64,000 nucleotides of DNA from contig NC_059081.1 of assembly GCF_020497125.1 (NCBI RefSeq), forward strand, positions 18,881,105-18,945,104. Reading direction: 5' to 3'. How positions within the stretch are numbered: position 1 is the first letter of the stretch; each line of letters begins with the position of its first letter. The stretch comes from Mauremys mutica (taxonomy: Eukaryota; Chordata; Testudines; Geoemydidae). The notes under the pieces are model-generated. The model saw only the letters and a program-made list of their open reading frames with translations. It made no database searches and was not told the origin of the DNA. Position numbers and translations under genes: made by a program. Below, in pieces: positions 12,066 to 24,375 of this stretch.

Positions 12066-12677
12066 TAGTCTCTGACCTGGATGATTGCTGGATTTTTGTC
12101 TCTTGTGTGTGGCATGGAGATCTCTGCTCCGCAGTAACAATGGAGCTGTCTGCAGGGAAGTTGAACCACTTCTACGTAGGAAGCAGACGTTTCTCAGGTG
12201 CCAGTCCAGTATTGTGGATTATCTTCTGTAGGATCTAAGAACCACCTCATACTTTCCCGTTTCCCATTCCAAATTTAAGTGCATGTGTTTGAAGTCACCT
12301 TCAATAGTACAACATACATAAATTTTAAAACAAAAATCTCACTTTATATTTCTCCAAGTGAGAGGAAGGGAGAGAATCACAAATAAATGTTTCCGGTCAT
12401 GTTGCTTAGTACACTCTGAGAGGTGCTCAGATACCATGGTGATTTCATGGTATAAAAATATGAACAGAGTGGAGAACGTCAGGTGATAGTCGTGTCATTT
12501 GGATCAGAGGCCACATGAGTGAATGTATTTTGGTTGGTTGTAGTAAGTTAGTAAGCATTATCAATAAAGGATGGCCATTTGTAATTTATATTGCATTGGT
12601 TTCTGTATGACTTGATGCAATGTCTGTCTGTTTTTCTTTTTCAAATTCACAACTTTGGCAAATACCATTATTGGGTG
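12066..12677. other. Non-coding DNA, nothing recognised
   Basis: No supported gene or repeat. It ends at the left edge of the LTR below. Confidence 0.45.
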
Positions 12678-12809
12678 TGTGACAGGCAGAGTAGGTTTGG
12701 AGGCCCCCTGCTGGAGACCTCATGGCCCTGCCTCGCCCTGCCCTAGAAAAGAGCAAAGGAAAAGTCCTTGAGGCAGTCTAGAGTGGCTGCAGAATGACCA
12801 GAAGGGCCA

Positions 12810-12817
12810 TATAAAAG
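12810..12817 (+). promoter_or_regulatory. TATA box of the 12.7-kb LTR
   Basis: TATAAAAG about 130 bp from the left LTR end, as expected for a U3 promoter on the plus strand. Confidence 0.5.
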
Positions 12818-13344
12818 GGAGCAGCAGAGGCAGAGCTGTCAGTTGCTGCCTGAAGAGGGAGGACTGGGTGCCTGGCTGGTTGGAAGGACTAGCAGGACCT
12901 TCCAGGGTCCTAGTCCTGGCAGCAGGACCGTGGACCGCTCACTGCAGGCAGGACTGAGCCTAGGGAAGGCTACTGAAGACCCGGTGGCTGGCTGGCAGGA
13001 AGAGCAGCAGGACCATGGACAGCTCAGTGCAGGCAGGCTGAGCCCAGAACCTAGCCAGGCCAGGCGAGGGTACTGTGATGGGCCGTTCTGGTCTGAAGAC
13101 TGAGCCCAGATGAGGGCTGCCAAAAGGACACCAACCAAAGGTACAGAGATAGGCTCCTGTTGGGCTGTTCAAGAAGACAGTGCCTTCGGGGAGGAAGTCT
13201 TGGTGCTACAGCCCCATACCAGGACTGTGAGCAGGAGCTAGAGACTGTAGTCTCTGGAAGGGGGGACCGTGTATGTGACTTGGCTGGAGGGCTGAGTCAC
13301 TGAAGACCTGCCGAACAACCATTGGCCGGGGGCGCTTGCAAGAG

Positions 13345-13500
13345 GCAGGTGCTGCCCTGTTGTAAACTGAAAGAAAAGCAGGCTCTCACCCAACTAGATG
13401 GGGGGCACCTGCGAGAGGTGGGTGCTGCCCCATTCAAAACTGCGTGATTGCAAGCACGTATCAGCCAGAAGAGAGTGGGCATTAATGAGAGGCAGGTGCC
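13345..13500 (+). repeat. Internal LTR repeats around AGGTGCTGCC
   Basis: Three related units with a GAGGCAGGTGC or GAGGTGGGTGC core occur at about 13340, 13410 and 13490, each near a GGCACCTGC or related block. This is a short diverged tandem array inside the LTR. Confidence 0.5.
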
Positions 13501-13512
13501 AATGCTGTTACA

Positions 13513-16500
13513 GGGAGCAATTAATGTGAATTAATTCTCGACATAACACAGTTTCTTTTGCAGTCAGCGGAGTTAAACTATAAATGAATTTGTGCCAACC
13601 AGATAAAATAACAATCAAGGCTTGATGTACAAAGAGGGGGAAAAAACCAAGTGATTTTTTTTAAGGTATATCTTCTACTCGGTATTTTAACTCATGCTGT
13701 TGTCAGGTATTGTACCCTGTAGTTTGCATGTGAGCTATTGTTTTGTTCTGAGGTCCTTTCAACGCCTAGTAAAAATGTTTAATTGAGTAACAGACTGGTA
13801 GGCACCCCTGTTTAACATTTCCATGGCTTACTGGGTTTGCAGATCTCTAGTGTTCATTTGTACATGGGTTTTTAACTGAAAAAATTCATCAACTTTTCAC
13901 TAGAATTTATTATTGTCCAAATTTGTAATAGCTTTTTGTATGCGTTTGTTAATTGGACAAGCTTAATTTCAGTCAATGTGGCACTTTTTCAGCGATACAA
14001 GGTAAGTGAGATATCTGACAATTGCAATTTGCACATACTCAGTAGAGGCTTGTGTGGAAGCTAAATTGTCTACAGATTTAGTCCGCACTGAGCATGCTCC
14101 ATCCCAACCCAACTCCAGTGCATCATCTGGACTGTGTATTCATCATCCTCACAGAATTACTTGGCATGCTCTAGGGCTGAGTAGAACTTGCCTTGCAATT
14201 GATCCTCATGGCTGCCAGGGGCTGCTGTAGCTCCAGTCTCCAGAACTGAGAGCAAGGAGATTGTTTCTTGTGCTTGCAGTTCCTCCATAGTTGGCCTAGA
14301 TAGCGGATGGAGGGAGGAGAAAAGGTAGCCTGATTGGGATGCTGGGGGGAGAGAGACAGATAGAAGCTGGAAAAAGGGGAGACAAGCTGAGGAAGGGAGA
14401 AAGGGATAAGCTGGAGAGGACAGAGGTGGAAGGAGTCAGGTTTAGGAGGAACAAGGGCAGAAAGGTTTATAAGCATCTCCAGAACTTGGAATTGAACACA
14501 GATTCCTGAATTTTGACATTCTTACGCTGTCAGAAAATATCTAAGACCTACTGGCAAAAAAGTGTCATCTTTATCTCCTAGTGGATGGTCCACAAAGAAG
14601 ATGACAACCCACTGTTGCTATCAGTTATTCCTGTTAGCTTAAATGGCAGTCAGGAGCCTGCGCTGTAGGACTAAAGATTCCAAGTCTGTTGATCACTCTG
14701 TTGAGAGTCGTCATGGTTCCTGAATGATGGAATTTGATTTGTTTGCTTTTTCAAAAACTAAGGAAACTACATCCAAGAAACTGTTAAAAGAATGTTAGAG
14801 TTGCAAAGTTAATCACCAAAATTTATGAAATGCCAGAATTAAGATTGCCCATGCAACCTTAATTTGGCCCCCTCATATACAGGCGTTACGATCCAGTCTT
14901 TAATGATCACGTGGTCACATACTATTTCCCCTCAATACCCTGCCTGGTACCCTCATCAGTGCCCACAATGGATGATGCTTAGAATTAATCAGGGTTGTGT
15001 AGCGAAGGTCATAGGGCCCAGGTCTTGCTTATTGCAAAAGTTGGAAGGCATGTCGAAAATAACACAGGTGATTGCAGCAAGAGAAGGGATGGCTTCATGG
15101 TTAAAGTAGTTGAAATTGTGTAATCCAGTTAAAGTCAACGGACTTAGGCTTCTAAAGTCACTTAGGTGCTTTTGAAAATTTTTATCTTTTTTTTTTTCTG
15201 ATATCAGTGTCTGATGCGAGCTACATAACTTTGGTGGATTTGAGTGAAGAATAGCACTTTGAAGTTTGTGAAGTTAGCTACATAACTATAATTTTGTTTG
15301 TACTGCTCTTTTTTATATTTTTGTGGAGTGCAGCTGTAAGCTATTTTATGAGGCAGAGCGGAAGCAGCCTGTTAGGATAAGAGAGAGAGACCATATTCTT
15401 TTATGCAAGACTTAATTTCTGTTCTTTCTTGTATCATTGTTTCTTTTAGTGCAAAATAAGTCACTCAAACCAAAAGCAGTTCGTTGCAGAAAAATAAGCT
15501 ACTTCTAACTCTTGCCTGAGGGCCTGTCCAAATATTGATGGGTTTCTGCTTTCATTCTCTTTGGTATGGATGCTAGTACCTGAAGTTCTCCTGATAAACA
15601 CCCTCAAAAAACCTTAATTCATTACTAAATCATGACATACCTAATAACTAATCAATATCCTAACAAGGTAGTTAGCTTTAGTAAATAAGAACTCTGATAA
15701 AATGTTGAAGATCAGACTTTGAATAATAATTAAAAAAAAATTCCAGCAAAATTTGGAATGAAGCTTTTGTGCATTCAATTTCCTTAGATTTTTACAGAAT
15801 AATATTAGATTTTAAGGATTATATACAAATAATCATGACCAGATTTCTAATACTTTGAAGGTTGTATTTTATTTTGGTTAGGTACTTAATGCTATTTTTG
15901 TAAATGTTAAGAATTATTGAATCTTAGCAAGTCAATAATGCTGGAGATGGTAGAGGATGTACGAAGGCCAGTTAGGCATCCAATTTCTATTCAGAGTCAA
16001 CAGGTCTTGTGCCAGCATCCATCATGCCTCTGAAAATCTCCCTCCCATCCAGGTCATCTCCTCCATGTGTAGCTTGTGCAAGATCCAGTTACGCTTTTAT
16101 ATTTCCATTTTATTATTTTCTATTTTATTTAATCTAAACTTTCTCTAATGTGAATGAATTGGGGAAACAAAACCAAGGCTTAAATGTGTGATTTGTTTTG
16201 TTTGTGGGATAAGATGATACTTTCTAATGAAGGATTTTGCTTCTGTGGACAACCTTTGTAAAAAGTACTACATAATTTCCCCCCAATGTCTTACAGTAAT
16301 GCTGGCTAACTGCAATACTATAGATATACCCTCTTTCTGTCTTAAGTTTATCATAGTCTTTGCATGGAACAATCTTAAGAAACATTGTTTATATAGTAGC
16401 GATTTATATAGCATGACTGAATGGTGTTCACACTGCTGGCATGCCAAGTCTAGTGCGAATTTAGCTATTGGAATACAGTTTTGTGCATTGCTCAGCTATT

Positions 16501-17176
16501 ATCTAGGAAGAAAAATTATTTTATCCAGGACTGTTCTAATTATTATTTTGCCAAAGGAACCCTTTACTGACAGTAAAAGGACTGGACAGGCAACAAGTTA
16601 AAAATATTAAATGATTACAAAGAAGGTGGTTCCTCGGGGTATTGCTGACTTGACTTCTTTGACCTTGTGCGTCCCCATTGAGTATTTTATTCCCAGGCAC
16701 CTTTCCCTGCTCTCATTCTTTGTACTGCAGGTCAACAAACTGGAGTTGGTTAGATGGTGGGCTCTCATTGGTCAAGCAGGTGAATAGTTTTCCACTCTTT
16801 AAGTAGGGGTAACTACCTGCATTTTTAGGGAACACAAACCGATTGAAAGCCCCTGGAGTCAATGGAAGTTTTCCCCTGACTTTAATGGGCTTTGCATCTG
16901 TCCGACTGGGGAAAAAAAAACAAAACAATGCAGGTCATACTTTAAGAGATACCACTCCATAATGCATGTTGATGCCTTGAAAACCTACTTTAAATCTGAT
17001 AAAATACTTCTTAGTAGTTCCTTATTGGATGTCAGGCCAGAAAATGACTTGAAGCACATAAGAATAAAAATAGTTTACTGACATTCTGTGAGACTTTTTT
17101 CATGTATTTAAATTAGATTATGGGTTCTGCTCTGTTTGTGTAAACTGAGGATGTAAATAGGAGATTTGATTTCAGT
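13513..17176. other. Non-coding DNA, mostly featureless
   Basis: A purine-rich strand (GGGAGGAG, GGGAGAAAGG runs) lies at 14300-14450. Open frames at 14864-15109 and 16227-16601 show no known domain and sit in AT-rich sequence. No RNA gene or clear repeat edge was found. Confidence 0.45.
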
Positions 17177-17225
17177 TAAAAGAACAGGAGTACTTGTGGC
17201 ACCTTAAAGACTAACAAATTTATTT
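17177..17225 (-). mobile_element. Penelope-like element 3' tag, distal part
   Basis: On the minus strand this reads AATTTGTTAGTCTTTAAGG then TGCCACAAGTACTCCTGTTC, the last part of the Penelope 3' tag. The hammerhead-like segment that should precede it is absent or too decayed. Confidence 0.7.
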
Positions 17226-17879
17226 TAGTTAAGACTAATGGAGTTTCCGCAAACCCTTGAAAACTGATGGGAGCATCGGATCTTTCATTGTGAATCTTCA
17301 TCAGCCAAATAGCTAGACAATGCCAGAGAGGGAAGGAGGGAAAGGTAGGTAGGCAGGATGTGCCTTCCTCTTTAGGACAGCACAAGTGCTATAAAAATAT
17401 TCCTTCCCTCAAACTCTGTTTGATCTGTTCAATTCATTTGAAACCTGCAATACATCCTGGCTCAACTCTGATTTATTCAGTAACATTGAGTATCTGACCC
17501 TCTTTCTCTTACTGCCTTTGAAAGTAAATAACTTTGTCAACAGATCTGTTTACCATTTAATAAATAAAAGTAACTAAAGCTTCTCTGCACTTGTGTTAAT
17601 ATCTGCTGGAGATAACCTTGTTTTGTTGTTTTTATAGGGAATATTTGAAGTGTGCTTGTTCCTGAAAGCTTGAAGCTTTTAGAATACCTTTGTGTGTCCA
17701 GAAGGAGTTTTTTTGCCCTCGTGTTTAGCTGAGGTTGCAAACCAAGCAGGAGAAACAGCTCATTTGAGGCAGTACCATTTAAGGAAGGATAATTAAACAA
17801 TATCTGCCTTCCTTACATGGTGCTGCCCCAAATGCCCTGCCACCTTCAGAACCAACCAAACTACTAGAGGCTGTGTTAA
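17226..17879. other. Non-coding DNA, nothing recognised
   Basis: Sequence beyond the Penelope tag. The 87-codon minus-strand frame at 17537-17800 has no domain I know. Confidence 0.4.
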
Positions 17880-18088
17880 AGGATGTATAATAGCCAGATC
17901 TATTAGACTCTGGAATAATTTCCTAAAGGAAACTGAGAACCTGAGGGGTGCTTGAGACCTTTGAAACTAGACTGATAATGGACAAAGCACTAGAAATACA
18001 ACATGCTATAGGGAACAACTCTTGCTGTCTGGGGACAGCTAGATGACCTAATAGGTCTTTCCCATTTCTAACTTCTAAGATTCTGTCT
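17880..18088 (+). mobile_element. CR1 LINE 3' end, old copy
   Basis: A translated fragment ARSIRLWNNFLKE matches the extreme C-terminus of CR1 ORF2. It is followed by the CR1 3' untranslated region, with GATGACCTAATAGGTCTTTC and an ending CTAAGATTCT. Strongly 5'-truncated and diverged. Confidence 0.75.
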
Positions 18089-19262
18089 TTTCGTGATGCG
18101 GTTTAGAATTTCATGGAGTTTTAAAAAATAGCTTAGTTTACCCTTTGCAATTCATTTTTGAGCCTTATGTACTGGACTCCCTGGTGCAGGAAAATAAAAT
18201 GTCAGTGTGGTATGGTGACATAATATAGCTACTTCATTATCAGAATGAGAATCCCATCCATGGATTCTGAGAAACCATCAAGTCATGAATATGTTATGGA
18301 TTTTCATTGTAATAAGAAAATGGAGAATGTTTGAATGTGTGACAGAGGGTGCATATGAAATGCTAGTTTTTTTGCTTTTTTGTTTTCCTGTTGACTACAC
18401 AAAGCTCACTCTATTTTACTTAACTTTTAAGCAAAATGTATCCTATCCCACTGTTTCCTCTTTTGCTTTCATTTTATCTTTGTCTATTCCCCAAACCAAA
18501 ACCAACTCCCATCCCAGCCAAGCTAGTTGTAGTTTCCAAAAGAGTTATTATATTCCATGCAGCCCAGGTGCTAGTGTCCTCACTTTGTAACATGCAATAG
18601 TATTTTTGTATCACCATTATTGTCTTTGATCCCTTCTTTGGGAGACCTCTATTTTACAATATGCTGTGTTGTTAAACATTTAAGAACTAATACTGTGGTA
18701 TCTTCATAATTATAAAAGACTCCAGGGTACTCATTTTCTAAAGACATAAAGCACAAATATGAAAAGATGTTTTCCCTCCTTTTAGCTGAACATTTGTAAT
18801 GATTAAAATCATTTTATCATTAAAAGGGAAAGAATCTAGTTTACGTTTATTGTATTATATTTGAAATTAATAATTTTGTATTTTCTTGCCTCTGCTATTA
18901 CTCGGTAAATACGGCAATACTTTGTATTCACTTGTAGGTTGTATGCCCCAATATGTAAAAATGTCCTATTTTGGAAGGAAAACTAGTATCAGGAGCATTG
19001 GTAATACAATTGCTTGTCCCTTGTTATCCAGGATTACAAAAGGTTGGTTGGTTTGTTGGCTTGTTTTTTACCTCTGCCATATAACAGAGGTAACTATGCA
19101 CTGAGTCCACTTGCCTTCTGTTTCATTCTTCTCCACTCTCCTGGATTAGGACTGAGCATGCTATAGCACAGTAAACCTTATTTCCTGTTTTATAGACCAG
19201 CGAGTCAGGAATTAAGATTGTGACCCAAACTTAAATCACCAACATGGCAGTGTCTCTGCATA
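18089..19262. other. Non-coding DNA, nothing recognised
   Basis: AT-rich, without supported features. The 101-codon frame at 18285-18590 is treated as chance. Confidence 0.45.
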
Positions 19263-19270
19263 GATTAGAC

Positions 19271-19562
19271 CAGGGGTCGACAACCTTTCAGAAGTGCTGT
19301 GCTGAGTCTTCATTTATTCACGTGCCAATAATACATTTTAATGTTTTTAGAAAGTCTCTTTCTATAAGTCTATAATATATAACTAAACTATTGTTGTATG
19401 TAAAGTAAATTAGGTTTTAAAAATGTTTGTTTAAGAAACTTCATTTAAAATTAAATTAAAATGCAGAGCTCCCGGACCAGTGGCCAGGACCCAGTGTGAG
19501 TGCCACTGAAAATCAGCTCGCATGCTGCCTTCGGCACACGTGCCATAGGTTGCCTACCCCTG
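19271..19562. mobile_element. Short hAT-type non-autonomous element
   Basis: The left end CAGGGGTCGACAACCT and the inverted right end CAGGGGTAGGCAACCT form terminal inverted repeats with two mismatches. The 8-bp flanks are GATTAGAC (19263-19270) and GATTAAAC (19563-19570), a one-mismatch duplication of the length made by hAT transposases. The 292-bp body has no coding capacity. Movement would have needed a transposase from elsewhere. Confidence 0.85.
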
Positions 19563-19570
19563 GATTAAAC

Positions 19571-21784
19571 TGTATTGCTTAATGAAATATCTACAATCAT
19601 GCTTTACTTCTAATTGTCATAGGTCTTACCACTGTGTAACTTTAAACAGTAATTGAAATTTATAATAATCATCTCCTAGGAGACTATTAATATTTTCTTC
19701 CTATGGGTCTGTCTCTTAGCTGTGTACTTTATTGCTGACAACCTAAGACTTAAGAAGGAAAAGGCAAATACCATCAACAGCTGTATCCTAGATCTTGAAT
19801 ATAACTTAAATTCTGGCACACATCCATTGACCAGATTGATGGAATAAATGATGAAAGAAGCCTTGTGAGATGTGAAAAGCTGTTCCAAAAGTGTATTTTT
19901 TGTCTTTTTATTGTAATCATAAAGAAGCAGATCATGAAAACTGTTTTATAAACATGAATGAGATAGAAAATATTACAACAATGTATGTTACTAAAGAACC
20001 AGAAATGAAATTTTAAGATCAGATTCATCCTCCTCCTTTAATTTGTACTCCTGCTGTACTGTAAATGTAATAACCATCAAAATGAAAAATGCAACAGATT
20101 GATAATACCATTGAGTTTTAATTAAACCACTGAATTGAAAAAGGCCCAGATGGATAACTGGAAAATGTAGTTATAACTCTGCTACGAAGAATGCTGGATT
20201 GCCAGTTATAGTGGCGTACAAATAAATGTTATGCCAAAAAATAACCCGTTTTTATAATGTCTACCAAAAATTAATCATTTCAGTGTGTAAAACAGATGGT
20301 TTCTATATTTCATTTAATTTAGCTGCAAAATACTCACTGCCCTCAGTCAGAAGTATTCTTTTTTTCAAATCCCTATGCAAGTATGAAATCCAGCTCTGTA
20401 GCTTCTTCTGTAAATAGAGTAATAGTGCCAAACCATGTGCATTTACAAATCCGCAAAGCCATTGGTTAGAATGTTTTAACTTTTGAAATGACATGTTTGT
20501 TTTGCACAAAATGTAGTAATAGTTTAAGTAACTCAAGGAAGATGAAAAAAATAAAATAATGAAGCAAAACCAACTGTTTTAGTATTTGAAGGGTGTCTAC
20601 ATTTATACTTAAAATGCTGAATATTTTTGGCAGGTTGATTTAAAAAAAGAGGCACTTTTTCCTCAATTGCATTTAGAATAGCCCAGATAATAATTTGGTA
20701 GATAAACAAGGTTATATAAGTCAGGTAAGTCAAAATATAGGTTCTCCTAACTATTTTTGGGGGGGAACTATGAGGAATCCAGACACTATTATGAAAGGGA
20801 ATCTTCAAATCATCTTGATGCATTTAAAAAGAAAAGTATTAGTCTAAATTAGGTGCTATCAAACCCTTAAATTGCATAGAAAGTTTGCAAAAATCAATAA
20901 CTTGTTACTTTCAAAGCCTTTTATCCGTAACTTGTCATTAATTCATTTTAGAAACTTTTGTAGTAAATGACATAACAATTGATCTAAAGCTTTCAAAAAT
21001 TTGGTGATCAATAATTGTTTTTTAGTCACAGAGAAATTCATTAACTTCTATACTTATTACATTGTCACATTCTTATTGAACTCTTTTTCTAATCACCACA
21101 TTATTCTTGGCTGAAAACACGTTAGCTATAAAAATTCATGAAATGAGAAACATAACATTATAAAGTCTTTGGTTTAGGTATAGTTAGCTAATGGGTTGTG
21201 CAGAAAAGTGGAACACACTCTCATTGCCAGTGAAGATAAATTTGTCTCTCATTGTTTTACACTTAAATATGAATATCTTTACTGCTTTATCACTGCATAA
21301 ACAAATTATTTCCAAATGAATGTGGAGATGTGCAAAATACTTATTTTCTCAACACAATTTAACAAGCTGATTTTTCTCCTATGCCAACAATATGTCATCT
21401 TCAAGGGAAAAAAACAACAACGTAGGGCTAGATCCTCAGCATTAGAATCTTGGAGAGTGAGGCATGGCAGTGGCAAAAGATGAAGTCACGGTATTCTTCT
21501 ATAATTTTTGAGTTGTCCAGGGCCTACAGCAGCACAGGGCATAAGTTCAGAGCAGCTTTAGGACTGCTCTAATGTACGTCTCACTTCCTATTGTACCAGT
21601 CATTTGTTTCAGCAGCTGAAGATGCACAAACTTAACTACTGCCACTTCAGACATGCCCCCTGAACTGAAAGGGGTGATCTAGGGGACAATATAGTGTCCT
21701 GATGACATCTAAAGATATACTCTGGGGGCTGAATCCCCTAGTTTTGTGATGCCATAATGCTGTCAGATTGCCATCTCTCTTATG
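19571..21784. other. AT-rich non-coding DNA
   Basis: No supported genes. A block with GGGCTAGATCCTCAGC at 21424-21439 looks like one end of an old palindromic repeat. Frames at 19774-20823 are in AT-rich sequence and show no domain. Confidence 0.45.
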
Positions 21785-22330
21785 TTTCTAGCACCCCACT
21801 CTGAGTTCTTTCACTGGCTTCCCCTTCTCCACTGAATCACTTTCAAGTAGTTTGTCCTTGCCGTCAAGATTCTGCATAATTCTTGCTCCACTCTGCTCAT
21901 CTGCCTGTGTCTTTCTGTGTGGTCCTCTCCTTTGCTTCACCAGCCAGGTCAGCCTTGACAAACTGATCACTTCTCCCATTACTATCTCTGTGCTTTTTTC
22001 CACACTGTCCCCAAGGCATGCAAACACTCTTCCTGAGCTGGTCTGCAAGGCCACTACCCTATCCATATGCTAATGGCTTTTGAAGGCCCATTTCTACCAT
22101 AGTACCTTGAAGAAACTAGCTGACTGAAAATGGCAAGGCTGAGGGGTAATTGTGAATATCTTCTCGTGTGTGTGTGTGTAGTTTTGAAAAAGTGGAAAAA
22201 ATCCCTACATTGTATCAACCAACATTTTGTTATCCCCATGTGTAATAATCTCTGCATTGACCACTTACCTTGTGCCACTTTCCTCCCTCTCTTCATTTAT
22301 CGTCTTATATATTAAACTGTTTGGCAGAGA
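21785..22330 (+). mobile_element. L2-type LINE, 3' coding end fragment
   Basis: Around 21800 the plus strand encodes TTTCACTGGCTTCCCCTTCT (the HWLP motif at the start of the L2 ORF2 C-terminal region), then SLAVKILHNS-like and GLQGHYPIH-like peptides in broken frames. The sequence after 22080 keeps L2 3'-untranslated features such as GCTGACTGAAAATGGCAAGG. Frames are interrupted, so it is a dead, 5'-truncated copy. It resembles the corresponding part of the copy at 49870-52275. Confidence 0.65.
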
Positions 22331-22719
22331 CTCTTTGGTGTTGACCTCCTTTGTGGTTACTGACCAAAATAAATAACTTAAAAATGGATGTTGGTGTCAG
22401 TCACTTCTGTTAGCATCAATTCACTCTGATGATTTGGAAAGATCTAAACATGGTTAATATTGGTATATGAAATAAGGGCTTCCCATTGACAATGCTGAGA
22501 AAAAGAATATGCCTTAATTCCACTGTCACAGATAAAAAGGTGAAGTAACTCTCGGAAAATGCTGACTATTTAAATATTAGCCAATAAAAATCTGCCATTA
22601 TGGCAATATAGAAAATCCTTTCTGCATATGATATGCTAGATAAATATGCGTGTGTATGATATTTAAATGTGTAATATTTCGTTATAATCTATTGCCCATA
22701 TAGTAGATTGTTCTCTGTA

Positions 22720-22721
<2 letters not shown>
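22331..22721. other. Non-coding DNA, nothing recognised
   Basis: AT-rich, up to the TG microsatellite. Confidence 0.45.

Positions 22722-22786
<65 letters not shown>
22722..22786. repeat. (TG)n(AG)n compound microsatellite
   Basis: About 26 TG units (22722-22774) run directly into six AG units (22775-22786). Confidence 0.97.
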
Positions 22787-23924
22787 TGTGAGAATACTTG
22801 ATGGTATGGTGTAGAGCTTTTAGTGGCCTGAGTCTGAGAGGGCTTCATTTAGAAAAAAGTAACAAAGCCATAAGTGAGTTACAGTGCCCAATACTTGGTG
22901 CAATGGGGTGCTCAGAGTTGCAATCCTAATTCAAACACTATTTACTCCTCCTGTAACCTTGTATTTTCATTTTCTCCATAATTAAAGTGCTAGGTATTAA
23001 CACTTCCATGTGTCAGAACATATATAAAAATTGAATTTTATGTATTAGTTAATAACTTTATTGCATCTCTCACATTTTAAACTAAAATCGATGGTGGTTA
23101 CAGAATATAAACTAAGGCCACAACTGTATGTTAGGCTTGAGCTAAAACCTGGAGAGAATATAGCCAAAACCTGATTGTTTCATAATTTGTGTTTTTTTTA
23201 ATGTATTTTCAAATACACATACTTTTTTATAACATTTGCTTTTCACAATTTAAGTTCACTGAAATGCTTGTTAATTTAAGTGCAACCATAAGATAACAAT
23301 TTAGTGGCAATCGACTAACTTTAAACAATGCTCTTAAGGATTGATGCCTGTAAAGGTTTTGCAATCTAAATTGTTTGTTTATTTACTGAATCTACTGTAC
23401 TGTTGTACTGTTATATGCATTCTGATATTGCAATGTAGAAAATCAAAGAGAGCTCAGTTCTGCTCACATTAGTGTAACCATACTGAAGTCAGTTGGTTTG
23501 CACAGGTTTAACTGAGAGCAAAATTTGGCCTAGAGAGTCTGATTTTTCAGTGAAGTCCTAAAAGCTTTGTACTGCTGGAGGTATTTCAAATAAATGTTGT
23601 CTTTTAAAACTATTTGTGTAAATTTGTATTTACTATTTTTTTATGTATTTTACTCTCTTTCGTAAAACTATTCGTATCTCATGAAAGTGATAGAAATAGC
23701 TACAGCAAGATGCTATCTCCAAGTACCATGTAGCGTTGCTACAGACCACTGCCATTATAATCTGCAATGTTTGTGCTGGGCTGAACTTAAGTTTCTCTTG
23801 AGCTGACAGTCACCTACACTAGTCTCTAATAGTTTTGTAATGGGTCTGACAAATGTTTAGTAAGGACTACAGTATGCCCACAAACCTAAGTTCTGTCCTG
23901 GTTACCGTTCAATAAAGATCTAAA

Positions 23925-24100
23925 GCACACCCACAACTGATGTAGCTGTGCTGGCAAAAGCCCTAGTGTAGGCATCGTTGTTATGCCAGGAGGACTGGTA
24001 TAAGATATACTGGAAAAAGGACTTTTTTGCTAGTACAAATTATATATGCTGGAATAGCTGTACTAGCAAACTTCTAAAGTGTAGGCCTGGGCTTACACAT
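23925..24100. repeat. Old interspersed repeat, first of two copies
   Basis: The end TACTAGCAAACTTCTAAAGT followed by GTAGGCCTGGGCTTA is close to the end of the block at 28105-28237 (TACTAGCAAAAGTTTCTAGT then ATAAACCTGGCCTTA). The body is partly self-complementary (GCTGTGCTGGCAAAAG against CTGTACTAGCAAAC). Family not named. Confidence 0.5.
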
Positions 24101-24224
24101 GTGCCTCACCTTACCAACATCATTAGCTTTATTGAAACCAATGGGAGTGCGTATGTGCATAAAGCTAGCATTGTGCACAAATGATTGTGGGACTGGTATT
24201 TAAACAGTTATTTTAAATGAATCT

Positions 24225-24375
24225 AAAATGGATATTGTTTGTATTGGAGTAGCACCTGAAGGCCCTAAGCAGGACCCTATTGTGGGAAGAGTTATACATG
24301 CATGTAAATAGTCTCTGACCCATGAAGTTTACAATATTACCATAAGATGAAACAGCTCAATAGTGTAAACAAACC
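24225..24375 (-). mobile_element. MIR-like SINE / L2 tail fragment
   Basis: The block GTAGCACCTGAAGGCCCTAA, with CCTATTGTGGGAAGAGTTAT and later TTTACAATATTACC, follows the order of the better preserved piece at 39180-39290. That order is rest-of-tail, CCCCATTGTGCTAGG, tail, TTACAATC. Strongly decayed. Confidence 0.5.

Larger units (their letters stand above)
12678..13512 (+). mobile_element. Probable solo LTR
   Basis: The unit starts TGTGACAGGC and ends GCTGTTACA, giving short inverted ends TGT...ACA. The flanking 5-mers are GGGTG on the left and GGGAG on the right, a one-mismatch target duplication. TATAAAAG lies at 12810-12817. It is GC-rich, with internal repeats of the form GGCAGGTGCTGCC at 13345-13500. 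No internal retroviral coding sequence adjoins it. The right end is my best choice; an alternative lies near 13550. Confidence 0.6.
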
